Assembly: GCA_031273735.1 (NCBI GenBank)
Contig: JAISRI010000032.1
Location: forward strand, 1 to 18,991
DNA: 18,991 nt
Origin: Helicobacteraceae bacterium
GTDB taxonomy: Bacteria > Campylobacterota > Campylobacteria > Campylobacterales > SZUA-545
Reading direction: 5' to 3'
The notes beneath the pieces are model-generated. The model saw nothing but the letters and a program-made list of their open reading frames with translations. It did no database searches and was not told the origin of the DNA. Below, in pieces: positions 1 through 6,719 of this stretch. The translations under genes were made by a program, and so were the position numbers. Position 1 is the stretch's first letter. Each line of letters starts with the position of its first letter.

Positions 1-46
1 TAGTTTGGCGTTTTGCGCGCCCAAAAATTCGATAAAACTTCCAAAG

Positions 47-391
47 CTATTCGAGCGCTTTCATTTGTTCCGCCGCCAGCGCTTCAATCTCCGCTTGGCG
101 CTCGGCTTGCACCTGTTTAATATAAGCCGCTATCTCGACTATATCTTGATCGGTAAAACGTCGAACGTTTGTCGCCATAATTTTAGAGTTGCCCGAAGCG
201 GTTTGAAAGCTATCCCTATATTTTGTTAAGGCATATACAATCTGATCCTCTGTGAGATTTGCGGGCGCGGTTTTTGTGCCTTTTGGTTTTTCCGCGTATT
301 TTCCATGACACGTTTTACAATTGACAAACAACGTCTTTGCGTCTGCAAACGCAAGCGACGTCAGCAATATGCACAACAACGCAACTCTCAT
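47..391 (-). CDS. small periplasmic class I cytochrome c
   Basis: A 114-residue exported monohaem cytochrome c. Residues 1-16 form a signal peptide (hydrophobic core, then SLAFA before the mature DAK). The haem-attachment motif CKTCH is at residues 25-29. Met72 in KIMATNV is the likely distal haem ligand, placed as in small class I cytochromes (c553-like). The C-terminal third is a long Glu/Ala-rich helix. ATG is preceded by AAGGAGG with a 4-nt gap, a very strong ribosome binding site that fixes the start. It should carry electrons in the periplasm, possibly to a terminal oxidase or peroxidase; the redox partner cannot be told from context, because its upstream neighbours are hypothetical membrane proteins on the same strand. 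Sure of the class, not of the partner. Confidence 0.88.
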   Translation of the reverse strand: MRVALLCILLTSLAFADAKTLFVNCKTCHGKYAEKPKGTKTAPANLTEDQIVYALTKYRDSFQTASGNSKIMATNVRRFTDQDIVEIAAYIKQVQAERQAEIEALAAEQMKALE

Positions 392-460
392 AGAACCTCC
401 TTTTTGGGTCTTAAACGAAGCTTATTATAACGTAACCGCTATTTTTTCGCAAATACCCGA

Positions 461-913
461 TCAAGAACGGGCTAAGTCGGCGATATTTGACGCGTAGCGC
501 CTGAAGCGTTCGACAATCTCGGCGATCGCCGCGCCGCGTAGATTTGTATGCTCTTTTAGCCTTTTGATCAGCGCTTCGCACTCTCTAGCGCGGGAGGCGA
601 TAATATCGGGGTATTTACTCTCTTTAAGAAGCGCCAGCGAGCTTTTAATCAGATCCAGCAGTTTCTTCACGCTCTCTTCGTCTGCGACGTTGTAATCAAA
701 CTCGTAACGCGCCCTAGCGATGACGATCGTTCCTCTTTTGCGCGAGCTTTTTACCGTTTTTGGTTCTTGCTTTATAGGCGCGGGGGAGTACTCCTCTAGC
801 GCTCTACGCTCCGCGCCAAAACGCGACCTTAACTGCCAAAGGACGGCGATAAACATTGCGATCAGCGCCAAACTTAGCGCGATTAACAAAAGCGATAGGT
901 ATGTTTCGTTCAA
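461..913 (-). CDS. hypothetical single-pass membrane protein
   Basis: A 150-residue protein I do not recognise. Residues 5-27 are a strong transmembrane segment, followed by a basic stretch (RSRFGAERR, then KSSRKRG around 56-60) that places the rest in the cytoplasm. Residues about 75-150 are charged and predicted mostly helical, with Leu-rich heptad-like spacing. The start is TTG, chosen because AAAGGCGAAAG lies just upstream; the first ATG would be Met20, inside the membrane segment, and would destroy it. It is encoded upstream of the cytochrome c on the same strand, with about 70 nt between them, so cotranscription is possible. No catalytic motif is visible. Confidence 0.6.
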   Translation of the reverse strand: MNETYLSLLLIALSLALIAMFIAVLWQLRSRFGAERRALEEYSPAPIKQEPKTVKSSRKRGTIVIARARYEFDYNVADEESVKKLLDLIKSSLALLKESKYPDIIASRARECEALIKRLKEHTNLRGAAIAEIVERFRRYASNIADLARS

Positions 914-1116
914 CTTTCGCCTTTAATTTACCAAGCCAAAGCAAAAATCGCGCCATAATAACGATATTATAAGCCGCTACGCCGCGATCATACGCGCTAT
1001 CGGCGAACGCAAAAGCCGCCGTTAAAACCAAAGCTATAAACGCCCTGTCCGTAACTTTTATTTTTTACTTTTGAAGTTATAAAGAAGCGCAACGATCTGT
1101 TTAATAAAGCGTTTTG

Positions 1117-1587
1117 TTAGTCAAACGCCGCTTCTATCTCGTTGATAGAAATCGAGCCGTTATACTCTTTAAGATTTGTTCTTTTTTGCTTTGCCGAATC
1201 GTTTACGGCGAGTACTCTGCCTCCGTCGCTCTTGTCTCTAATTGCGTAAATACCTGCGTTTGATTGATTGTTCTCCGAATAACATCTGACAAAATACTCG
1301 TCTTTTATCTCTTTAGCTTCGCATTTAGCCAAGCTGTAGCCGTAATAGGATTCAAGCCATTTGCTCTCTCTTTGCACATATTCGGGATCGCCAAAGATCG
1401 CCTCTATTATCGCCCAAATCGAAACTATGATCGCTACCAAGCAACCGCAGCCGCCGCCGCCAAAATCGCAACCGCTTGAATACTCGCGCGTAGGATTTTC
1501 TCTGCCGCAATTTGGGCAGACTTTCGCAAACTTGTCGATCTCTTTTGCGCAAGTAAGACACGCTGCCAACCGCAAACTATCCGCCAA
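1117..1587 (-). CDS. zinc-ribbon membrane protein, hypothetical
   Basis: A 156-residue protein with an N-terminal zinc ribbon (CLTC at residues 10-13 and CPNCG at 24-28), a Gly/Cys-rich linker (CDFGGGGCGC), one transmembrane segment (about 50-67) and an extracytoplasmic C-terminal domain of about 90 residues. This is the plan of the loose 'zinc-ribbon domain-containing protein' group, where the ribbon sits in the cytoplasm and the tail is outside; no biochemical role is known to me. The start is TTG with GGAGG 6 nt upstream. An ATG slightly further upstream overlaps that GGAGG but runs into a stop after seven codons, so TTG is the supported start. The downstream gene on this strand begins about 200 nt further on. 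Confidence 0.62.
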   Translation of the reverse strand: MADSLRLAACLTCAKEIDKFAKVCPNCGRENPTREYSSGCDFGGGGCGCLVAIIVSIWAIIEAIFGDPEYVQRESKWLESYYGYSLAKCEAKEIKDEYFVRCYSENNQSNAGIYAIRDKSDGGRVLAVNDSAKQKRTNLKEYNGSISINEIEAAFD

Positions 1588-1689
1588 ACCGATCCTCCAT
1601 CGCTAACGCTAGAAATATTTTCAAACGCCCTTTTGAACCTCCGCGAGCGCCGTAAAATTAGATTGCGCGACTTGCGCTTCCGTATCCGC

Positions 1690-1704
1690 CGCGCGTTATG
1701 CGCG
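1690..1704 (-). terminator. GC-rich hairpin downstream of glnA
   Basis: Five-base arms CGCGC and GCGCG enclose a 5-base loop, starting about 12 nt past the glnA stop codon. There is no run of T after it on the minus strand, so it is at best a weak intrinsic terminator or an mRNA 3'-end stabilising hairpin. The rest of the 128-nt gap to the next gene shows nothing else. Confidence 0.3.
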
Positions 1705-1715
1705 ACGGAACTTTG

Positions 1716-3155
1716 TCAGCACGAATAGGTAGTTTTGAACTCGTATGGGTGCGGTCTGACTTCCCAAGGCCAGATTTCAGACTGAAACTTGTAGTGTTGA
1801 TAGTTTTGGATAAACGCTTCGCTCATAACGCCGCCCTCTTTAAGGTAGTTGCGATCGGCAAGCATACATTCGATCGCTTCGCGTAACGTGTGCGGCATCT
1901 GTTGGATACCTTTTTCGCGGATCTCGTCCAAAGAAAGCTCGAACAAATCCATCTCCATAGGTTCGCCAGGGTTAAGTTTGTTTTTGATCCCGTCGATACC
2001 CGCCAAAAGTTGAGCGGTAAAGGCGAGATATGGGTTTGCCGAACTATCGGGAAAACGAAACTCCGCGCGTTTCGCGCTTGCGCCGCTAACGTAAGGAATA
2101 CGGCAGGAAGCCGATCTGTTCTGCGCCGAATAGGTCAAAATGCTAGGCGCTTCAAAGCCCGGAATTAGACGTTTATAGCTGTTTGTAGAAGCGTTGGTAA
2201 AAGCGGCGATCGACTGCGCGTGTTTCAAAACGCCGCCGATATAGTTAAGCGCTACGTCGCTTAAGCCCTGATACTTGTCGCCAGCGAAAGCGTTTTTGTC
2301 GCCTTTCCAGATCGATTGGTGGCAGTGCATACCGCTTCCGTTGTCGCCACAAAGCGGTTTGGGCATAAAAGTAGCCGTTTTGCCGTTTAGGTGGGCTACG
2401 TTTTTGACGACGTATTTTAGCTTCTGAACGTTGTCCGCCGCCTCTACGATCGAAGCGAATTTCACGCCGATTTCGCCTTGCGCTACGGCAACCTCGTGGT
2501 GGTTGATATTGATATCCAAGCCTACGCTTTCAAGCGTTTTAACCATTTCGGCGCGTAGATCGACCATACTATCGACGGGCTGAACGGGGAAGTAGCCGCC
2601 TTTTACCGCAGGGCGGTGTCCCGTGTTGGGGCGATCTTCAAAATCTACGCCGCCGTTCCAATTGCCCTCTTCGCTATCGATCTCGTAATACTGACAGTTG
2701 GCGTCGTCGCGGATTAAGATTTTGTCGAAAACAAAAAACTCGTTTTCGGGACCGAAATAAGCCGCGTCGCCGATACCCGTCGATTTAAGGTATTCAAGCG
2801 CCTTTTTAGCAATAGAACGCGGATCGTGTTCATAAGGCTGGTTTTTGTAAATATCCCAAATATCGCAGATAACGACCGCAGTTGGATCCGCCGTGAACGG
2901 ATCGACAAAAACCGTGCCAGCGTCTGGGACTAGCAACATATCCGATCGGTTGATCGGTTGCCAATTTGGGATCGAGCTGCCGTCGAACGGAAGACCGTTT
3001 TTGAAAACCTCTTCGCCCACAGACTTGATCGTAAACGACACGTGGTGCCACACGCCCTTGATGTCTGTGAAACGGAAATCGACAAACTCGATCTTGTTGT
3101 CTTTGACGACTTTTTGAAACTTGGCAAAATCCTCTGCCTTGACGGTAAAGCTCAT
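1716..3155 (-). CDS. glnA: type I glutamine synthetase
   Basis: A 479-residue glutamine synthetase, making glutamine from glutamate, ammonia and ATP; the usual length for bacterial GSI subunits (dodecamer, cytoplasm). The GS signatures are present: FDGSSIPNW near the N-terminus, the ATP-binding KPLCGDNGSGMHCHQS, and RFPDSSANPYLAF in the C-terminal barrel. The start is the ATG before SFTVKAEDF, with AAAGGAG upstream; the reading frame stays open 33 codons further but has no good site there. At the adenylylation loop the expected LYDL is LFEL, so the modified tyrosine is Phe405. H. pylori GlnA is known to lack this tyrosine too, which argues that this enzyme is not controlled by GlnE. The gene lies 64 nt behind a PHP phosphatase on the same strand, with a 20-bp dyad between them. 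Confidence 0.97.
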   Translation of the reverse strand: MSFTVKAEDFAKFQKVVKDNKIEFVDFRFTDIKGVWHHVSFTIKSVGEEVFKNGLPFDGSSIPNWQPINRSDMLLVPDAGTVFVDPFTADPTAVVICDIWDIYKNQPYEHDPRSIAKKALEYLKSTGIGDAAYFGPENEFFVFDKILIRDDANCQYYEIDSEEGNWNGGVDFEDRPNTGHRPAVKGGYFPVQPVDSMVDLRAEMVKTLESVGLDININHHEVAVAQGEIGVKFASIVEAADNVQKLKYVVKNVAHLNGKTATFMPKPLCGDNGSGMHCHQSIWKGDKNAFAGDKYQGLSDVALNYIGGVLKHAQSIAAFTNASTNSYKRLIPGFEAPSILTYSAQNRSASCRIPYVSGASAKRAEFRFPDSSANPYLAFTAQLLAGIDGIKNKLNPGEPMEMDLFELSLDEIREKGIQQMPHTLREAIECMLADRNYLKEGGVMSEAFIQNYQHYKFQSEIWPWEVRPHPYEFKTTYSC

Positions 3156-3193
3156 TTGGGCTTCTCCTTTTATTGAATTAAAGGCGCAATCAT

Positions 3194-3213
3194 AACCCAA
3201 TATAGATTGGATT
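3194..3213 (-). promoter_or_regulatory. 20-bp dyad in the glnA leader, putative operator
   Basis: Eight-base arms with one mismatch, AAYCCAAT and ATTGGRTT, around a 4-nt centre, about 40 nt upstream of the glnA ATG. On the minus strand a TATGAT hexamer (3189-3194) directly follows it, as a -10 box would, with no good -35, so the dyad overlaps the -35 position. That geometry suits an activator or repressor site. It could instead be a hairpin ending the upstream phosphatase message, though no T run follows. Only one copy is visible here. Confidence 0.4.
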
Positions 3214-3219
3214 TGGCGC

Positions 3220-4017
3220 TTATATTTTAACCATACGCATTTTTTTGTCCTCAAAAAGCGCCGCCTCTTTGTAACCTATTGATCGCGCTAGATCGTAGGC
3301 TCTATCTAGCTCCTTCGCCACGTGCAAAGGCGAATGGGAATCGCTTCCAAAGGTGAGCGGTATTTTTAGCTCGTAAGCTATTTTTAAGATTTCGATCGAC
3401 GGATATTGCTCGCCTATGCTTTTTCGCCAACCAGAAGCGTTGAACTCGATCGCCATATTTGCCTCTTTGATCGCCTCTAGCGCGGCGATTACGGCTTCGT
3501 CGGGCTTTTTGCCTTTGTAACGACCGGGCAATTTGATAAGATCAAAATGCCCTACGATATTAAACCGCCCGCTTTTTGCCATATCCGCCATCGCGGCAAA
3601 ATACGCCCGCCAGACGTTCTCCAACCCGCGCCTATCAAACTCGTCGCTATCGAAGCCCGTAAAAACGCTTTCGGGATTGTCAAAACCCCATTCGCCCAAA
3701 AAATGCACGGAACCTATCAAAAAATCGACTTTGCGCGAAAAAACGCTTTCGATCGTCTTTGTAGGCAGGTAATCCGCCTCGTAGCCGAGCCTTAACGCGA
3801 TCCGATCGGCATACTTTTCTTTCAACGCGAAAAACTCGTTTTCGTAAGAGTCCATTTCGTTTTCGCTCATTCGGTAGCCCTGATCAAACCTTAGCGGCGC
3901 GTGGTCGCTAAAGCCAAAAACCTCCACGCCCTCTTTGATCGCTTCCAAAACGTAATCTTCCATAGATCCTTGCGCGTGATTGCAACGCGAGGTATGATTG
4001 TGTAGATCGAGTTTCAT
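3220..4017 (-). CDS. PHP-family histidinol-phosphatase
   Basis: A 265-residue PHP-domain phosphatase of the HisK/HisJ type, expected to release phosphate from L-histidinol phosphate in histidine synthesis. Metal-binding motifs are complete: HNH at residues 6-8, SDH at 37-39, Glu80 in RLGYEADYLP, His105 in SVHFLG, His157 in VGHFD, and SDSH at 225-228. The start is the ATG before KLDLHNH, with AAAGAG upstream; the frame is open 26 codons further but that extension crosses the divergent promoter region. A minus-strand TATAAT lies 32 nt upstream of the ATG. It is followed by glnA, with 64 nt between. No other histidine genes are in the window, so a different small phosphoester substrate cannot be excluded. 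Confidence 0.85.
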   Translation of the reverse strand: MKLDLHNHTSRCNHAQGSMEDYVLEAIKEGVEVFGFSDHAPLRFDQGYRMSENEMDSYENEFFALKEKYADRIALRLGYEADYLPTKTIESVFSRKVDFLIGSVHFLGEWGFDNPESVFTGFDSDEFDRRGLENVWRAYFAAMADMAKSGRFNIVGHFDLIKLPGRYKGKKPDEAVIAALEAIKEANMAIEFNASGWRKSIGEQYPSIEILKIAYELKIPLTFGSDSHSPLHVAKELDRAYDLARSIGYKEAALFEDKKMRMVKI

Positions 4018-4048
4018 TTGAATGCTCTTTAATTGTCGATTGGCTAGG

Positions 4049-4076
4049 ATTATAACTAAAAGCGACGTTTTACTAA
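4049..4076 (-). promoter_or_regulatory. promoter of the PHP phosphatase
   Basis: On the minus strand a perfect TATAAT (plus-strand 4049-4054) is preceded, after 16 nt, by the weaker TTAGTA (4071-4076). The implied transcript starts near 4042, giving a leader of about 25 nt. It lies in the 69-nt divergent gap shared with the cheZ-like gene. Confidence 0.45.
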
Positions 4077-4086
4077 GGAAACCAAA

Positions 4087-4734
4087 ATGACGCAAGAAGA
4101 ACTTGACGCTCTTATGAACGAGGATTTAGCCGCGTCCGAAACGCAAAGCGCGGAACAATTTGATCAAAACAACTACCGCCCAAAAGCAAACGCACCCTGG
4201 CCTCCGCCGCCGTCGGCGGAACACCGCGTCGTGCATCAGTTAGACGACGTGGCGCGAGAGGGCGAGGAAAAATCGACGCAGATTTTTGACATTTTAGACG
4301 CGGTTGGCGCGGTCGCTTCCGAAGCGGACGGCTTGGCAAGCAAACTTTTAAGCGGATTGTCCGACTTTGAAGCGACCTTTGAAAAGCTAAAAGCGCGTTT
4401 TCCGCAGATCAAAGCCTTCGCCGAACGCGTCGATCGCGCAAAAGAGCTTCGCTCGTATGGCGATCGACTTAAAGAAATCGCGCAAAAGATCGGCGATCAA
4501 TCGATGGCGGCTATGGACGTTATGCAGTTTCAAGATATTCACCGCCAAAAGATCGAGCGCGTGATCAACGTTATGCGCGCCCTTTCGCGTTATATGAATT
4601 CGCTTTTCGACACAAATATAGCGGACGATAAGCGCGTAAGTTCGGCGGTTCATATCGCGGGGGACGCGACGGAAGACGTCGTAGACGAAGAGGATATAGA
4701 GGCGCTGATCGCCGCTTTTGGGGGAAAGAAATAA
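4087..4734 (+). CDS. cheZ: CheZ-family phosphatase of the epsilonproteobacterial type
   Basis: A 215-residue protein matching the remote CheZ homologue of Helicobacter (CheZ-HP), which removes phosphate from CheY-P to reset the flagellar switch. The active-site helix reads MQFQDIHRQKIERVINVM; Asp150 and Gln154 align with E. coli CheZ Asp143 and Gln147 (D-x3-Q). The C-terminus, EEDIEALIAAFG, resembles the CheY-P-binding tail of E. coli CheZ. Residues 1-13, MTQEELDALMNED, are a second acidic peptide of the same flavour, like the CheY-docking N-terminus of FliM. Between them are a Pro-rich linker (34-43) and a long helical hairpin (about 60-175). The ATG follows AAGGAAA. It is divergent from the phosphatase gene and its stop overlaps the likely start of the next gene. 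Confidence 0.82.
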   Translation: MTQEELDALMNEDLAASETQSAEQFDQNNYRPKANAPWPPPPSAEHRVVHQLDDVAREGEEKSTQIFDILDAVGAVASEADGLASKLLSGLSDFEATFEKLKARFPQIKAFAERVDRAKELRSYGDRLKEIAQKIGDQSMAAMDVMQFQDIHRQKIERVINVMRALSRYMNSLFDTNIADDKRVSSAVHIAGDATEDVVDEEDIEALIAAFGGKK

Positions 4735-4760
4735 AACGCGCGTTCGCAGCGATCGCGATA

Positions 4761-5345
4761 ATGATAATATGCGTTTCGCCTTTATTCGCTATGCAGAATA
4801 TCAATCTGGAAAAGAGAGAAACGATCGATAGATTTGAAAAGGCGATCGACGGTTTTAAGTTTCAAAAAGCTACGATCGAAGAGGTAAAAACCGCGTTAGG
4901 AATCGCCGACGAAGAGGGCGAAGCTATATGGAAAGAACCAAATCGCGTTTTGGTTTATTACCTAGGCGAAATAGATAGGCGATCGGACGGAAAAATAAAC
5001 GCCGAAACGCAAGGCTACGTTTTTCGTTTTAGCCCTAATCTATTTGGCGGTTGGAAACTAAGCGTAATCTATCGCAACTTTGTCGATAGATCGTTTAAGC
5101 AAGAGGATTTTAACAAGAAGTTCAAAGCGCTTAATTTTGGCAAAACTACGATCGAAGAGGCGATAAAAGTTTTCGGACTTCCATATATGCAACATTCGGG
5201 ATATTTTTATTTTCGCGACGACAAAGGCGAATCGATCAAAACAAAACGGGGAGATAAAGTTTACGTTTATACTAATTTTTCTTATGATAGATGCGCACTT
5301 TTGTTTGATAAAAAGCGGATTTTAATCGACGCGGTCTGTTTGTAA
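4761..5345 (+). CDS. exported protein with two BamE-like repeats; start probably at ATA 4731
   Basis: An unrecognised protein, probably periplasmic. From the only ATG (4761) it has 194 residues and half a signal peptide. In the same frame the 10 codons upstream supply the missing basic and hydrophobic part, giving KRAFAAIAIM then IICVSPLFA, an excellent signal peptide. That frame has no ATG, GTG or TTG, but an ATA at 4731 is preceded by GGGGGAAAG and overlaps the cheZ stop (ATAA). The mature part holds two similar segments, FKFQKATIEEVKTALG (32-47) and LNFGKTTIEEAIKVFGLP (124-141), each followed by beta-rich sequence. They recall the G-x-T-x2-E-V-x3-LG-x-P motif of BamE/SmpA-like domains. The trhP-like gene begins 1 nt after its stop, so it belongs to that operon. 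Confidence 0.72.
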   Translation: MIICVSPLFAMQNINLEKRETIDRFEKAIDGFKFQKATIEEVKTALGIADEEGEAIWKEPNRVLVYYLGEIDRRSDGKINAETQGYVFRFSPNLFGGWKLSVIYRNFVDRSFKQEDFNKKFKALNFGKTTIEEAIKVFGLPYMQHSGYFYFRDDKGESIKTKRGDKVYVYTNFSYDRCALLFDKKRILIDAVCL

Positions 5346-5346
5346 T

Positions 5347-6621
5347 ATGCGGCAAAATATGGAGTTATTATCTCCTGCGGGCGATCCGCTTAAACTGAAG
5401 ATCGCGATCGCCTTTGGAGCCGACGCGCTCTACTGCGGCGTTAGCCATTTTTCTTTGCGCACGCGAAGCTCCAAAGAGTTTTCTATTCAGGAGTTTGACG
5501 AGGGGATAAAATACGCGCATTCGCTTGGTAAAAAGGTCTATGTCGCCGCGAACGGATTTCCGTTTAACACGCAGATCAAACTCTTTGAAAATCATATCGC
5601 GCAAATGCGCGATCTTAATCCCGACGCATTCATCGTTTCCAGCGTTGGAACCGTCAGATTGGTTAAAAAAATCGCGCCAAATATCCCGATTCATCTATCC
5701 ACGCAAGCAAACGTGTTAAACGTTCTCGACGCGCAAGCCTATTTTGATCTAGGCGTAAGAAGGATTATCGCCGCAAGAGAGGCGAGCCTAAAAGATCTAA
5801 AGGCGATCAAAGCGACGATACCAGAGATAGAGCTTGAAGTATTTGTGCATGGATCGATGTGCTTTGCATATAGCGGTCGCTGTTTAATATCTAGCCTGCA
5901 AACGGGGCGCGTAGCAAATCGCGGGAGTTGCGCGAACGACTGCCGCTTTTTGTATAATATCTACGTCGAAAACCCTGAAACAAAAGTGTTAATGAAAGTT
6001 GAAGAAAACGACGAGGGAAGCTATATTTTTAACGCGAAAGATTTAAATCTAATCGCGTATATTAAGAGGATTGTAGAAAGCGGCGCGATCGACAGCATAA
6101 AGATCGAAGGGCGCACAAAAAGCGGCTATTACGCCGCGTGCGTAACCCGCGCCTACAGAGCGGCGTTAAACGATATTGAAAGGGGTTGTTTTGACCCTTC
6201 AAAATATGAAGCCGAACTAAACACGACAAAAAATCGCGGATTTTCCGACGGTTTTTTGTTTAAGCGCCCCTATGAAAAAAACGGCGATCAAAATCTAGTA
6301 ACAAGCCAGAGCGACGGAACGCATCAGGTCGTAGCCATGATCGACGAAAACGGCGAAACGCTTCGCGCGTTGGGGACGATTAGAGTCGGCGAGGAGTTGG
6401 AAATACTCGCGCCGCTTAACGCGCAAATAACTCTTGTCGATTACGGCGATCGCGGGGTAATATATAAACAAGGCGATCGTTACTTTTTGCGCTTTTCGCA
6501 AATTATTACGGCAAATAACAAAGCGCTAGAGGCGATCCACTCTGGTAACCAAAATCCCGTTTTACTTCCCGCGCCCCTCCCGCCGTATAGTTTTTTAAGA
6601 AAACCAATTAACGCTTCTTAA
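5347..6621 (+). CDS. trhP: peptidase U32 family protein, TrhP/YegQ-like tRNA hydroxylation factor
   Basis: A 424-residue member of the U32 family. The family signature runs from Glu164 to Ser182 (EVFVHGSMCFAYSGRC, then LIS). Cys172, Cys179, Cys195 and Cys199 form the usual cluster, probably an iron-sulphur site. The N-terminal MELLSPAG, LYCG and LSTQANV are typical. The best-studied relative, E. coli TrhP (YegQ), makes 5-hydroxyuridine at tRNA position 34 using prephenate; the peptidase name is historical. The C-terminus carries the small beta domain of the full-length type. ATG 5347 has no clear ribosome binding site; the second ATG (5359) gives MELLSPAG, the commoner family start, and may be the true one. 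It follows the exported protein by 1 nt and ends convergent with the LRR gene. Confidence 0.85.
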   Translation: MRQNMELLSPAGDPLKLKIAIAFGADALYCGVSHFSLRTRSSKEFSIQEFDEGIKYAHSLGKKVYVAANGFPFNTQIKLFENHIAQMRDLNPDAFIVSSVGTVRLVKKIAPNIPIHLSTQANVLNVLDAQAYFDLGVRRIIAAREASLKDLKAIKATIPEIELEVFVHGSMCFAYSGRCLISSLQTGRVANRGSCANDCRFLYNIYVENPETKVLMKVEENDEGSYIFNAKDLNLIAYIKRIVESGAIDSIKIEGRTKSGYYAACVTRAYRAALNDIERGCFDPSKYEAELNTTKNRGFSDGFLFKRPYEKNGDQNLVTSQSDGTHQVVAMIDENGETLRALGTIRVGEELEILAPLNAQITLVDYGDRGVIYKQGDRYFLRFSQIITANNKALEAIHSGNQNPVLLPAPLPPYSFLRKPINAS

Positions 6622-6719
6622 TCTCGCCTCGTTTGATCGCAAAAATCTTTAAAATAATCTCGCCCAAACGCCGCTGATTCGGGTAATTTAAGAGGTTTTA
6701 GCGCGATTATTATTTGCGT

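Noticed and set aside
804..1031. Short hydrophobic minus-strand open frame before the membrane protein gene
   Set aside because: TTG start without a clear ribosome binding site and 110 nt overlap with the better-supported 461-913 gene; a small protein cannot be fully excluded.
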